Source: Arctopsyche grandis (lineage: Eukaryota > Arthropoda > Insecta > Trichoptera > Hydropsychidae). Taken from it: a DNA stretch of 64,000 nucleotides. The notes below the pieces were generated by a model, which saw nothing but the letters and a program-made list of their open reading frames with translations, made no database searches and had not been told where the DNA came from. The DNA lies in assembly GCF_051622035.1 (NCBI RefSeq), contig NC_135357.1, forward strand, positions 35,137,691-35,201,690, given 5' to 3'. Shown here one piece after another: positions 10,160-19,993 of this stretch. The position numbers and the translations under genes are program-made. The stretch's first letter is position 1. Each line of letters begins with the position of its first letter.

Positions 10160-11194
10160 TTTAACCCGAAGACACTACCCCCAACGCATATTACTTATTA
10201 GATGTAATCATGAGTTTAAATCATTCAATGTTAATAGTAATACTCCGTAATTCACTTTAATTGTGTTGTGTGTATAATTTAAGCTATTTTCATTTTAACA
10301 TTCGGCAGTATATATCTCCGAATTTAATCTAATCATTTTGTCTTTATAATATAAGACTTGTCTCATGTCATCACTCGGAAGGATTATATCCGAGTTTAAA
10401 ATAAACTGTTCAAATTTGACAGTTAAAATTATATTCATGATTTGTTAATGTTAGTCTCCAAGCCAAACTTAATGGAGCATCTTAAATTATTTCATGTCTA
10501 CTTAATTATAACCTGCCGGGAGTCATCCGCAGGTCTTATGTTTCTTGTTATGAAAACATAAGTTAACTCTTACTGTTTATAGTATTTATGTGAATCATAG
10601 AATAAGTAAATATTATAATACTGAACATTTCGATGTTTAACGTAGAGACATCTATAATCATAGTTCGCCTTCATTTCCTGCTTGTAGGAATGAATGAATG
10701 ACTTTCCAATTTACTTGTAATTTAGCAATGTTTGTGTTACTTGTTGATGAAATCAAGTTAACTTAGGAGCATTACACTCACTAATCAAGTTTAGTTGATC
10801 GGTAATAGCTGATCTGTATTGACAACTGTAATAGTGTCAACATTGTATTGTCTAAGTTAACATCAAGATGAGGAATGCTTAAGTTAAACCATATACAGTC
10901 CACTCTCTCTTCTTTAAAGTAAACTTATCTTGTAATGCTTATTCACAGCTTCAAAGGAGATTTCAAAAATTTTAATGTAAATAGAAATAACATTCACCAG
11001 AGGTATACCTATAAGTTGAAATATTACTGAACCAATAAATTGATTTTATCCTCACACTGGATGAGGCAAAGGTTTCATTATTCACCCTCTATTTAATTAT
11101 TTTAAGAGCTATGATTTATTGTAAACGACTCGTCAGTAATGCTGTAACTCTGTAGAATAACTGTATTGTTCAACAGTTTTCCTATGTGGGACTA
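10160..11194. other. BEL 3' untranslated region, no gene
   Basis: AT-rich sequence between the polyprotein stop and the 3' LTR. No open frame of note and no env-like gene. No clear long polypurine tract; the bases just before the LTR read TATGTGGGACTA. Confidence 0.6.
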
Positions 11195-11425
11195 TGTTCC
11201 GACTTTTATAATGACGTGTGGCAAACAGTCTTATTAACTGATTGTCGATTGGCATTATTGACGAGTTGGAAGTAGTGTGGACCCAAGCGGAAGAACGCTA
11301 CGGTCGAGTAGTCAGCGAAAAGACGGCGTACGTAGAAGTTGTGTTCTCGTACGTTCCGCTGAACCACCACGTGCAGATTTTACATTTCAATAAACTACAT
11401 CAAACCATTATCGAAGTCTTTTCCA
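11195..11425 (+). repeat. BEL 3' LTR
   Basis: Identical to the 5' LTR over all 231 bp. Followed by the target duplication GCAAC, which restores the Jockey sequence. Confidence 0.92.
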
Positions 11426-12974
11426 GCAACTACGAAACGACAACTGGGATACCAAACTCAGAGCGCTAAAAGACGGACATAACGGTTTCTGGAAACTGTC
11501 AAAAATCTTCAGAAGCAACGGCAATAGGATCAAAGTTGGAGACAAGTTTGTCTACTCCACCGCCGATAAAGCGGAAGCCCTAGCTGACAGTCTCCAGGAC
11601 CAATTTTCTCTCTCAAACTCTAACCTGCAAAGTGACTTTTGCCAAATGGTTAAAAGCTCCGTCAATAGCTACCTCGAAAACCCAGCCCCAGTACCCATTG
11701 TCGCCACTTCGCCGCTTGAAGTCCTAAACATCATCAAAACCATCGCCGCCAAAAAGGCCCCTGGCCCTGACGGAATTTCCAACAAAGCTCTAAAAGAACT
11801 CCCTCAAAAAGCCATCGCTGCACTCACAGCTATACTAAATGCCACCAACAGAATCTGCTACTTTCCGAGTCAATGGAAACTCGCCAATGTCATTCTCATC
11901 AGAAAACCCTACTCGAACCCCTCCCTCGCAACAAGCTACCGACCCATCAGCTTACTATCCTCGTGATAGACGGCTTCGACCGCAACATGTCTACTGGAGC
12001 AATCTTCCTATACATTTCCAAAGCCTTCGATAAAGTTTGGCACTCTGGCCTCCTTTACAAAATGATTGATTGCTGCCAACATCACCCCCCACTCAATACG
12101 ATCTATCGCATCCTTCCTAAGAGAAAGGAAATTTCAGGTCAAACTCAAGGACCACATATCAACCCAGCGAGGCATCTCCGCTGGGGTACCCCAAGGCTCC
12201 ATCCTCGGCCCCACGCTATACAACCTGTACCCACACGACATACCCACTCCTACACATAGGTACACAAACATCGCACAGTATGCCGACGACACTGCCATCT
12301 TAGCGAGCTCCGTCAGCCCCAAGGGAGTTTCGCTCGCCCTCCAGAAGTACTCGGACCAACTGGTAGCGTGGTACGATAAATGGCTGATGAAAATCAACCC
12401 GGACAAAAGTCAGGCAATATTCTTCTCCAGACGTAAATATCGGTGCAAACCAGCCATGCCAGTAATTATAAACGACCAACCAGTCAACTGGACCAAGTCT
12501 ACCCACTACCTGGGGGTAATAATCGACCGCAGATTAACCTGAAAACCCCACATCACTAACGCGGTGCGTAGAGCTAGGGCAGTTGCGTCAAAGCTTTACC
12601 CACTATGCAAACCAAACAACAAACTCTCGCTTAAAAACAAGTGCTTGCTGTATAAATCCATCATTCGCCCACAAATCACGTACGCGAGCCCCGTGTGGGC
12701 TCACACTACCATCTCCAACAGATCCATACTCAGACTGCAGACAGTACAAAACAAATTCTTGCGTGCCGCGGGCAACTACGACTGGTACACAAGAAACACT
12801 ATAATTCACAATGACCTAAACATTGACTACCTTGACAAACACGTACACAAACTTGTCGTAAACTACTTCAAGTCTCTCGGCAAGGTAGACAATCCCTTAA
12901 TAAATTCCCTCAGCAAGACTAAACTAATAATTAACCAAAGGCCCATCGACATTCTGAAGATGGGTATAGGCTAA
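11426..12974 (+). pseudogene. Jockey ORF2, 3' fragment (reverse transcriptase), multiply broken
   Basis: This continues the Jockey ORF2 interrupted at 3474. Recognisable RT blocks are KKAPGPDGISNKALKEL, SYRPISLLSS, ISKAFDKVWHSG, GVPQGSILGP and QYADDTAIL. Damage relative to the intact copy: a 9-bp deletion near 11529, about 139 bp lost at 11965 between CTATCCTC and GTGATAGAC (removing QFGFRPQHS), a 4-bp duplication near 12067 that brings the frame back, and a Trp codon changed to TGA at about 12540. The tail from 12543 is open and ends DILKMGIG at 12974. Confidence 0.85.
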
Positions 12975-13181
12975 AATTAGCATCCATTTAACTAACCACA
13001 CTCAACCACCTCCAAACGGTCCATACCCGTTAACCACCCACTAACACACTAACCCCGACAGTATCCCACAGATGTTGCACTAATTTTGCTTAGTGTTCCA
13101 GATCGACAAACACTCCACAAGCGAGCAGCCGCCAGCCCGCACCACAAACATCACCGAGAGTCCGATCCCATACAACTCGTT

Positions 13182-13224
13182 CGATAGATAGGTTAAGGGA
13201 GTGTCACTACCCTATAAACTATCG
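13182..13224 (+). other. Jockey 3'-UTR hairpin (family A form)
   Basis: Outer stem CGATAG (13182-13187) with CTATCG (13219-13224); inner stem GGGAGT with ACT-A-CCC, with one bulged A. The same hairpin is in the copies at 1, 14225, 17643, 37847 and 53589, and a sequence-divergent version is at 53523-53555. In non-LTR elements such 3' structures are often recognised by the RT; that role is inferred here. Confidence 0.65.
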
Positions 13225-13313
13225 TTAAAACGCAGCCACAAAGAAGAAGTTGAAGCTCATTCTGAAGCGTTCTCTCGTATTGGCAGCGTCCCTTTGGATC
13301 ACTGCGATACACG

Positions 13314-13694
13314 ATGCCGCCCAAGACTAGTGGAAAGGCCGCCAAGAAATCTGGGGGCAAAGCCCAGAAGAACATCTCCAAGGGGGATGGAAAAAAGAAG
13401 AACAAGCGCAGGAGGAAGGAGAGCTACGCCATCTACATCTACAAGGTGTTGAAGCAGGTGCACCCCGACACCGGCATCTCGTCGAAGGCGATGAGCATCA
13501 TGAACAGCTTCGTCAACGACATCTTCGAGCGCATCGCAGCCGAGGCTTCTCGTCTCGCCCACTACAACAAGCGCTCCACCATCACTTCTCGCGAAATCCA
13601 GACTGCAGTCCGTCTCCTGCTTCCAGGAGAGTTGGCCAAGCACGCCGTCTCTGAAGGCACCAAAGCCGTCACCAAGTACACCAGCTCCAAGTAG
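13314..13694 (+). CDS. H2B: Histone H2B
   Basis: A 126-residue core histone H2B, a nucleosome subunit that dimerises with H2A. The histone fold is intact ([18 protein letters not shown], then [18 protein letters not shown] and [18 protein letters not shown]), and it ends AVTKYTSSK as in insect H2Bs. The N-terminus [19 protein letters not shown] is insect-like and slightly longer than the usual 123 residues, because of an extra Gly and a [12 protein letters not shown] stretch. The start at 13314 is set by that N-terminus. A histone-mRNA stem-loop follows at 13728, so this is a replication-dependent gene without introns. Only about 65 bp of leader separate the ATG from a Jockey 3' end, so its own promoter has been displaced by about 12 kb. 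The codons are GC-rich compared with the flanks. Confidence 0.96.
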   Translation: MPPKTSGKAAKKSGGKAQKNISKGDGKKKNKRRRKESYAIYIYKVLKQVHPDTGISSKAMSIMNSFVNDIFERIAAEASRLAHYNKRSTITSREIQTAVRLLLPGELAKHAVSEGTKAVTKYTSSK

Positions 13695-13727
13695 ACGCCA
13701 ACGTTCTAACGTTGAAGAACATCAAAA

Positions 13728-13743
13728 GGCCCTTTTCAGGGCC
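13728..13743 (+). terminator. Histone 3'-end stem-loop of H2B
   Basis: GGCCCTTTTCAGGGCC fits the metazoan histone stem-loop (6-bp stem, 4-base loop) bound by SLBP for U7-dependent 3' processing. It lies 33 bp after the stop. An AATAAA signal follows at 13760-13765, so polyadenylation would also be possible. Confidence 0.93.
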
Positions 13744-13765
13744 ACCAATGCTCTTTACAAATAAA

Positions 13766-14214
13766 AATTTGGTTTAAAATGAACAGTTTCATCATTTGCA
13801 TATTGGTATTTTTATACTGCACTCATTGGTGTAATATGGCGATTAACAGTCCCAACTACCTCCTTTTTTATTTGTTTTATTTTTACATGATAATGCCACT
13901 CAGCTTAGTTTTTTCATTAAGTAGTTCCAAGTGCTGTTATCTTTTTTTAGGTGTACAACGTTTTTTTGCAGTTTTTTACCTGACTAATTTATACATTGTG
14001 GTCAACACGATAATTCAACTAAATAATAAAGGTGCGGAAGCGTGTTTTTTTCCAGGAAAGGGCAAATTACTAAGCAAAATTAAAGTGTGCGAAACAAACC
14101 AATGCCCTCAGCTTATGCACACATATACATGGACAAATTCCATTTCATATCATTGTAGATCAAGAAATGCTACTGATAGCGTGAATTTTCATCGATTTAC
14201 ATGCGTTTATTGTA
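13766..14214. other. AT-rich interval between H2B and the H4 remnant, no gene
   Basis: A 161-codon open frame crosses this stretch, but it is low-complexity, Phe/Leu/Tyr-rich, has no recognisable domain and runs into a Jockey fragment. I see no gene. Confidence 0.6.
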
Positions 14215-14224
14215 ATGTGATTTC

Positions 14225-14319
14225 TTCTTCTTCTTTGTGGCTGCGTTTTATCGATAGTTTATAGGGTAGTGACACTCCCTTAACCTATCTATCGAACGTG
14301 TTGTATGGGATCGGACTCT
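14225..14319 (-). mobile_element. Very short 5'-truncated Jockey insertion with 10-bp TSD
   Basis: 95 bp containing only the last part of the Jockey 3' UTR in reverse orientation, including the terminal hairpin and the CACAAAG(AAG)n end. Flanked by ATGTGATTTC at 14215-14224 and 14320-14329. The exact duplication marks it as a real insertion event and not a deletion remnant. Confidence 0.9.
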
Positions 14320-14562
14320 ATGTGATTTCAAACGAAACCGATTCGTTTATTAAAGTCCGGTAGCCCTGAAAAGTTGTTCGTTCACCAAAGTAAACGAAGA
14401 TGAAACAAATATTGCCCACATGGTTAATGTACGCAAGGCAGTAGTTCAAATAATAAATTTTATTAAGCGTAATTATGTATTTGTTATACAAATGTCGAAT
14501 ATATACATACATATGTAGCTCAGATGAAAGTTTAAAACCGAAAACTTTGTAAATGGTTTGGT

Positions 14563-14578
14563 GGCTCTGAAAAGGGCC
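14563..14578 (-). terminator. Histone 3'-end stem-loop of the H4 remnant
   Basis: On the minus strand this reads GGCCCTTTTCAGAGCC, a consensus histone stem-loop with one G-U-type position. It sits 28 bp downstream of the stop of the H4 fragment at 14607, the expected spacing. Confidence 0.9.
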
Positions 14579-14606
14579 TTTTTTATTGACGATGTCGATT
14601 AATTAG

Positions 14607-14660
14607 TTAACCGCCGAATCCGTAGAGGGTGCGACCTTGTCTCTTGAGCACAAGAACCAC
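14607..14660 (-). pseudogene. Histone H4, C-terminal stub (17 codons)
   Basis: The minus-strand translation reads VVLVLKRQGRTLYGFGG then stop. It matches the conserved C-terminus of H4 (VVYALKRQGRTLYGFGG) except for two changes, Tyr to Leu and Ala to Val. A histone stem-loop follows. Upstream of codon -17 the similarity ends abruptly in AT-rich sequence, so more than 80% of the gene is missing. It is too short for standard ORF calling and is masked by a longer antisense-frame ORF. The truncation point is about 80 bp short of the LTR element at 14744, so that insertion is not the direct cause. Confidence 0.9.
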
Positions 14661-14743
14661 TGATTTTGACTAATTTTTTACATTTTCTATAATTAATAGT
14701 ATGTGCATACATGCTAACTATTAAGTCTCCAATTTTATCGTAG

Positions 14744-15104
14744 TGTTGCGTAGGGGTGGGTGGAGGATCCAAGTAAAAAGCCAACAGTCGTTTCACAGCA
14801 TTTATTTATGATTAAGGAGTTACACGTATTGCTAGTGTTCAATCCAGAATGACATGATATCGCCTACGTACCGCCTTATAAGGGGTAGATCTCTCAGGAC
14901 GTCTAATCTGTTTACCTACAGTATAGTCACGTATTCGGATATGTATTCCCACGGTATGAGAAGTGCAATCATTGTTTAGCTTTCATGCACTTAGCTCGTC
15001 GCTAATCCCTAAAACCACTTACACCGGTCTCACGGTCTCTCAGGACGTCTACCCGTCTTAATCCGCTCGCAGTTACTCGGCGGCTCTGTTTAGTATACGT
15101 TACA
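14744..15104 (-). repeat. LARD 3' LTR
   Basis: 361 bp, TG...CA ends. On the minus strand it contains AATAAA near the 3' side. It matches the two halves of the right LTR (17526-17642 and 19349-19592) with few differences. Confidence 0.88.
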
Positions 15105-17525
15105 TTGCCCCCCACTTAGGTCAAATCGTCCCGATTGACCAACAAATCATAACTGATAAATCTGCAGTAGTTACATTTATCTTCGATATCAGTCACAGTT
15201 ACATTTACCATTACAGTCGTTATCTTTACAGTTACAATGGAAACAATGACATTTAAAATCTATTACCGTTACATTAACGTTACTTTTACAATTTAAATTC
15301 TGTTACAGTTAGATTAACGTCACCTTTACAATTTAAACAATTACATTAAACCTTCGTTAAACTTCAATTTACGACACCTTTACAATGTAAACAAAAACAT
15401 TTAAAATTTCGTTACACTACGATTTACGTCACCTTTACAATGGAAACAATTACATGAAAACTTTCGTTAAACTTCAATTTACGAAACCTTTACAATGGAA
15501 ACAATTACATAAAACTTTCATTACACTTCACTTTACGTCACCTTTACAATGGAAACAATTACAGTTATATTTCTAATCCCCTAAAATTAGTCATCCGATG
15601 TTTTACATTTGGAAATCATTCTTTGTCAGCTCTTCGGTCCAAAATTTTCTCACGTGTTTGGTCCATGTTGCTCGTATCACCAAAGTCCAAATTTGCTATG
15701 GCAGCCCCGTATTCCTGTCATGTGGTCCAGCATCCTGCTGCAGACCAACGTTCAACCCAGAACGTGCTCCAAAGCCATGTCCCACAAGAATGGCTCCCAT
15801 CCTCACAAAAGTGACTTGGTCCATGTCTCTCGTGTCACCATCGTCCAAATTTGCTACGGTGGCCCAGTGTTCCTCTGTCATGTGGCCCAGCATCTTGCTG
15901 CAGACCAACGTTCAACCCAGAACGTGCTCCAAAGCCATGTCCCACAAGAATCGCCACCATCCTCACAAAAGTGACGGTTGACCCTGGAAAATGTGCACCC
16001 CTCAGTCTGCCACTCTGCTGGTGGTGCTTCTTTTCCGTTCCCTTGACCCTGGAAAATGTGCACACCTCAGTCTGCCACTCTGCTGGTTGTGTTTCTTTTC
16101 CGTTCCATTGACCTTGGTAAATATGCACCCAACAGTCTGCCACTCTGTTGAATGTGCTTCTTTTCCGTTCCATTGACCCAACTGAAATCCATTTCTTTCT
16201 GATGTATTTTCCCGTTACATCTGCGAGATGATCTAAACACTGCTGCAACTGTCCATGTATTTTTTCAGGTACTCGTGTTTCCACTAGTTTCCAACTAGAT
16301 TTTTTTCGATGTTGACGTATATCAATTGTTCCACTCTCTCTCGTTGAGGTCGCGATCTGGCGTTTCTTCGGTTTCAAATGCCCTCACGTGGTTGATCCAA
16401 GTCGCTCGTTTCCCCAACGTCCAAATTTGTTGCGGTGGCCCCGTCTTCCTCTCATGTGGCCCAGCATCTTGCTGCAGACCAACGTTCCACCCAGAACGTG
16501 CTTCCGTTGCCATTCCCTCTGAAGCGGTGCCTCTATCCTCCCAAAAGTGACTTGATTGACTCCGCCGACTGACCAACCAACATTTATCCAATCTGATAAA
16601 TGTGCCTCTCTGCCGTTGCATGGTTCCGATTGAATTCCATTTCAATCCGTTTACTTTCCGACTCTTCCAATTAGACTCGACTAGTTTCCAATTAGATTTT
16701 TTTTTTCAGTTCGTTGACATCTGCCCTCAACAAACAGTTGAAGGGAATAGTGGCTTGTAATCGACATCTCTCAGTTGTAGTCGATCTCCGCTCCTCTTCT
16801 GACGACGACGCCCTCCCGTGGATCGACGCCACCTACAGCCGCTAATTCCTGCCACCCGCGGTGAATTGGCGAACCGCCCTCGTTCCGGTCGCCCCCTGGA
16901 CCACTCTGCAACTGCCGGATGCCGCTCTCCGATGCTGCCCTTGACAACGCCTCAAGTTGTCCTCTCCCGGCAGCACCTGCACGAAACCTCCCGTTTCGCA
17001 ACCTCCCTCCGTCATCCCGATGAATTCTTGCTCCTCCCCATTCCTGATCTCCACTCCTCTTCTGACGACGATGCTTTCCCGTGGATCGTCGTCACCTACA
17101 GCCGCTAATTATTGCTACTTGCGGCGAATTGGCGAACTGCCCTCGCCTCGGTCGCCCTTTGGATGACTCTGCAATTGCCGGATGCTGCTCTCCGATGTTG
17201 CCCTTGACAACGCCTCAAGTTGTCCTCTCCCGGCAGCACTTGTACGAAACCTCCCGTTTTGTAACCTCCTTCCGTCATCCCGATGACTTCTTGGCGGCCA
17301 CCGCCGATAATGTCAAAGTCGAGTTGCAGTGATAACTGCAATTCGACAACCGAAAATGTGATGACCGATTCTGTGTGTTGCAGTGAAAACTGCATTTTTT
17401 TGTTTCGTGTCTCCATGGCTCGAACTCTCTCCTACAGCTCCCGAAGATGGCTTCGCTGTAGCTTCTCTTCCTTCGCTGGTGACTTTGTTCCACGGCCCAT
17501 CTTGGATCCCACTTCTGACGACCAG
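15105..17525 (-). repeat. Internal region of the LARD, built of several tandem duplications
   Basis: From left to right: about six degenerate units of ~55-60 bp with CACCTTTACAATGGAAAC (15180-15560); two direct copies of ~180 bp marked by CAGACCAACGTTCAACCCAG (15670-15975) and a third diverged copy at 16400-16555; three ~70-bp units marked by CAGTCTGCCACTCTG (15976-16180); and two ~260-bp copies starting GATCTCC(G/A)CTCCTC (16785 and 17048). Several short frames are open, but none resembles gag, protease, RT or integrase on either strand. Confidence 0.75.
17504..17524 (-). other. Primer-binding site of the LARD
   Basis: On the minus strand, TGGTCGTCAGAAGTGGGAT follows the LTR end by one base. 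The Gypsy-A element has TGGTGTCAGAAGTG in the same place. The segment resembles the complement of a tRNA-Leu 3' end; the tRNA identity is recalled, not checked. Confidence 0.6.
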
Positions 17526-17642
17526 TGTTGCGTAGGGGTGGGTGGAGGATCCAAGTAAAAAGCCAACAGTCGTTTCACAGCATTTATTGATGATTAAGGA
17601 GTTACACGTATTGCTAGTGTTCAATCCAGAATGACATGATAT

Positions 17643-19337
17643 ACTTTGTGGCTGCGTTTTAACGATAGTTTATAGGGTAGTGACACTCCCTTAACCTATC
17701 TATCGAACGAGTTGTATGGGATCGGACTCTCGGTGATGTTTGTGGTGCGGGCTGGCGGCTGCTCGCTTGTGGAGTGTTTGTCGATCTGGAACACTAAGCA
17801 AAATTAGTGCAACATCTGTGGGATACTGTCGGGGTTAGTGTGTTAGTGGGTGGTTAACGGGTATGGACCGTTTGGAGGTGGTTGAGTGTGGTTAGTTAAA
17901 TGGATGCTAATTTTAGCCTATACCCATCTTCAGAATGTCGATGGGCCTTTGGTTAATTATTAGTTTAGTCTTGCTGAGGGAATTTATTAAGGGATTGTCT
18001 ACCTTGCCGAGAGACTTGAAGTAGTTTACGACAAGTTTGTGTACGTGTTTGTCAAGGTAGTCAATGTTTAGGTCATTGTGAATTATAGTGTTTCTTGTGT
18101 ACCAGTCGTAGTTGCCCGCGGCACGCAAGAATTTGTTTTGTACTGTCTGTAGTCTGAGTATGGATCTGTTAGAGATGGTTGTGTGAGCCCACACGGGGCT
18201 CGCGTACGTGATTTGTGGGCGGATGATGGATTTATACAGCAAGCACTTGTTTTTAAGCGAGAGTTTGCTGTTTGGTTTGCATAGTGGGTAAAGCTTTGAC
18301 GCAACTGCCCTAGCTCTACGCACCGCGTTAGTGATGTGGGGTTTCCAGGTTAATTTGCGGTCGATTATTACCCCCAGGTAGCGGGTAGACGTGGTCCAGT
18401 TGACTGGTTGGTCGTTTATAATTACTGGCTTGGCTGGTTTGCACCGATATTTACGTCTGGAGAAGAATATTGCCTGACTTTTGTCCGGGTTGATTTTCAT
18501 CAGCCATTTATCGTACCACGCTACCAGTTGGTCCGAGTACTTCTGGAGGGCGAGCGAGACACCCTTGGGGCTGACGGAGCTCGCTAAGATGGCAGTGTCA
18601 TCGGCATACTGTGCGATGTTTGTGTACCTATGTGTAGGAGTGGGTATGTCGTGTGTGTACAGGTTGAATAGCGTGGGGCCGAGGATGGAGCCTTGGGGTA
18701 CCCCAGCGGAGATGCCTCGCTGGGTTGATATGTGGTCCTTGAGTTTGACCTGAAATTTCCTTTCCCTTAGGAAGGATGCGATAGATCGTATTGAGTGGGG
18801 GGTGATGTTGGCAGCAATCATTTTGTAAAGGAGGCCAGAGTGCCAAACTTTATCGAAGGCTTTGGAAATGTCTAGGAAGATTGCTCCAGTTGACATGTTG
18901 CGGTCGAAGCCGTCTATCACGGTTTCAACGACTCTGTGAATCTGGTGAACGGCAGAATGTTGGGGTCTAAAGCCAAATTGTGTTTTGGGAAGAAGGTCAA
19001 TTTTTGTGATCCCGCTATTGAGATTTGAGATTAAGATCCGTTCCAGGATCTTACTCAGTGAGGATAGTAAGCTGATGGGTCGGTAGCTTGTTGGGAGGGA
19101 GGGGTTCGAGTAGGGTTTTCTGATGAGAATGACGTTGGCGAGTTTCCATTGACTTGGAAAGTAGCAGATTCTGTTGGTGGCATTTAGTATAGCTGTGAGT
19201 GCAGCGATGGCTTTTTGAGGGAGTTCTTTTAGAGCTTTGTTGGAAATTCCGTCAGGGCCAGGGGCCTTTTTGGCAGCGATGGTTTTGATGATGTTTAGGA
19301 CTTCAAGCGGCGAGGTGGCGACAATGGGTACTGGGGC
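17643..19337 (-). mobile_element. 5'-truncated Jockey inserted in the LARD 5' LTR
   Basis: Flanked by an 11-bp duplication TGACATGATAT (17632-17642 and 19338-19348). It contains the C-terminal ~470 codons of ORF2 plus the full 3' UTR ending CGCAGCCACAAAG. The insertion is clean and the RT frame is fully open, so it is recent. Confidence 0.92.
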
Positions 19338-19343
19338 TGACAT
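17913..19343 (-). CDS. Jockey ORF2, RT part, uninterrupted
   Basis: 476 codons on the minus strand. The ATG (19341-19343) comes from the target-site duplication, not the element: the next residues join in frame to PVPIVATSPLEVLN. RT motifs: KKAPGPDGISNKAL, SYRPISLLSSLSKILERI, QFGFRPQHSAVHQIH, GAIFLDISKAFDKVW, GVPQGSILGP, QYADDTAIL and MKINPDKSQ. It ends DILKMGIG at 17913. The endonuclease and about the first 420 residues are absent because of 5' truncation. With RT intact but no EN or ORF1, it is not expected to move on its own. Confidence 0.88.
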   Translation of the reverse strand: MSAPVPIVATSPLEVLNIIKTIAAKKAPGPDGISNKALKELPQKAIAALTAILNATNRICYFPSQWKLANVILIRKPYSNPSLPTSYRPISLLSSLSKILERILISNLNSGITKIDLLPKTQFGFRPQHSAVHQIHRVVETVIDGFDRNMSTGAIFLDISKAFDKVWHSGLLYKMIAANITPHSIRSIASFLRERKFQVKLKDHISTQRGISAGVPQGSILGPTLFNLYTHDIPTPTHRYTNIAQYADDTAILASSVSPKGVSLALQKYSDQLVAWYDKWLMKINPDKSQAIFFSRRKYRCKPAKPVIINDQPVNWTTSTRYLGVIIDRKLTWKPHITNAVRRARAVASKLYPLCKPNSKLSLKNKCLLYKSIIRPQITYASPVWAHTTISNRSILRLQTVQNKFLRAAGNYDWYTRNTIIHNDLNIDYLDKHVHKLVVNYFKSLGKVDNPLINSLSKTKLIINQRPIDILKMGIG

Positions 19344-19596
19344 GATATCGCCTACGTACCGCCTTATAAGGGGTAGATCTCTCAGGACGTCTAATCTGTT
19401 TACCTACAGTATAGTCACGTATTCGGATATGTATTCCCACGGTATGAGAAGTGCAATCATTGTTTAGCTTTCATGCACTTAGCTCGTCGCTAATCCCTAA
19501 AACCACTTACACCGGTCTCACGGTCTCTCAGGACGTCTACCCGTCTTAATCCGCTCGCAGTTACTCGGCGGCTCTGTTTAGTATACGTTACAGTAG

Positions 19597-19993
19597 TAAA
19601 TCTAATAAATTTATAACCAATCCATAAAAATTATGAATTTGAATGACACGTAATGTGTAACGTTCGGATGTGAAATAAACCTTTTGACTTTTTCGAATGT
19701 CTACTTCGTTAAACTGTTTTGAATGTGTAAATAATTCATACACATACACTATGAATGTAGTTACTGACCTTTATACGCTGATAATCGACCTTACTAAATC
19801 ATTTTGTGTTTCATCATAAAACAAATCAGTCGGAGCCAGTAAATTCTAATCTGAAATTACAGCCCTGCCAAAAATATTAAATATGTGAGAAGGCGTTGAG
19901 TAGAGGCAGTTACAAAAAATTTTGTCATTGTTGATCTCGTATTAGAAATATATTTGTAAATGGTGAGAAATAAATCCGAAATATATTTGTTGT
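19597..19993. other. AT-rich interval upstream of the H3 3' end, no gene
   Basis: Original histone-cluster spacer rejoined once the LARD is removed (with 14661-14739). Nothing recognised. Confidence 0.6.

Larger units (their letters stand above)
3475..11425 (+). mobile_element. BEL/Pao LTR retrotransposon, RT-deleted, with identical LTRs
   Basis: The element is bounded by two 231-bp LTRs that are identical base for base by reading (3475-3705 and 11195-11425), each starting TGTTCC and ending TTCCA. It is flanked by a 5-bp target duplication GCAAC. It contains a long leader with a SINE and a tandem array, one long gag-pol frame (5537-10159) and about 1 kb of 3' non-coding sequence. Assignment to BEL/Pao rests on the DUF1759-like gag, the DUF1758-like protease with DSGSQVN, and the integrase plus C-terminal DUF5641-like tail. 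LTR identity implies recent insertion. Confidence 0.9.
1292..13250 (+). mobile_element. Second Jockey element, decayed, split by a nested BEL/Pao element
   Basis: The Jockey parts are 1292-3474 (leader, ORF1, start of ORF2) and 11426-13250 (rest of ORF2, 3' UTR), separated by the BEL element at 3475-11425. The 5-bp duplication GCAAC flanks the BEL insertion (3470-3474 and 11426-11430), and the two halves join exactly where the intact copy reads TGGCAACTACGAAAC. Against the copy at 37847, this one has a stop in ORF1, about 181 bp deleted at 3286, 9 bp lost near 11529, about 139 bp lost near 11965 and a 4-bp duplication near 12067. The 3' end, CACAAAG plus AAG units, lies about 65 bp upstream of the H2B start codon. 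Confidence 0.85.
14744..19592 (-). mobile_element. Non-autonomous LTR retrotransposon (LARD-like), split by a Jockey
   Basis: Two LTRs flank about 2.4 kb of internal sequence with no gag or pol. The left LTR is 14744-15104 (361 bp). The right LTR is 17526-19592, interrupted by a 1.7-kb Jockey. Flanking TSD GTAG (14740-14743 and 19593-19596). Minus orientation is set by a primer-binding-site-like TGGTCGTCAGAAGTGGGATC beside the right LTR (17504-17524) and a purine run AAGTGGGGGGCAA beside the left LTR (15105-15117). LTRs start TGTAACG and end GCAACA on the minus strand. A short ATG frame (MGRGTKSPAKEEKL) starts at 17500 (-) and stops after 22 codons. It may be a defective relative of the Gypsy elements, whose PBS is similar. 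Confidence 0.85.

Noticed and set aside
13779..14264. 161-codon open frame after H2B
   Set aside because: Low-complexity Phe/Leu/Tyr-rich translation of AT-rich spacer, runs into a Jockey fragment, no domain.
14599..14796. 65-codon minus-strand frame over the H4 stub
   Set aside because: It is a different frame from the H4 C-terminus; the real signal is the 17-codon H4 match plus stem-loop.
15835..16377. 180-codon minus-strand frame in the LARD interior
   Set aside because: Arises from repeated units (the same GLNVGLQQDAGPH text recurs); no resemblance to gag or env.
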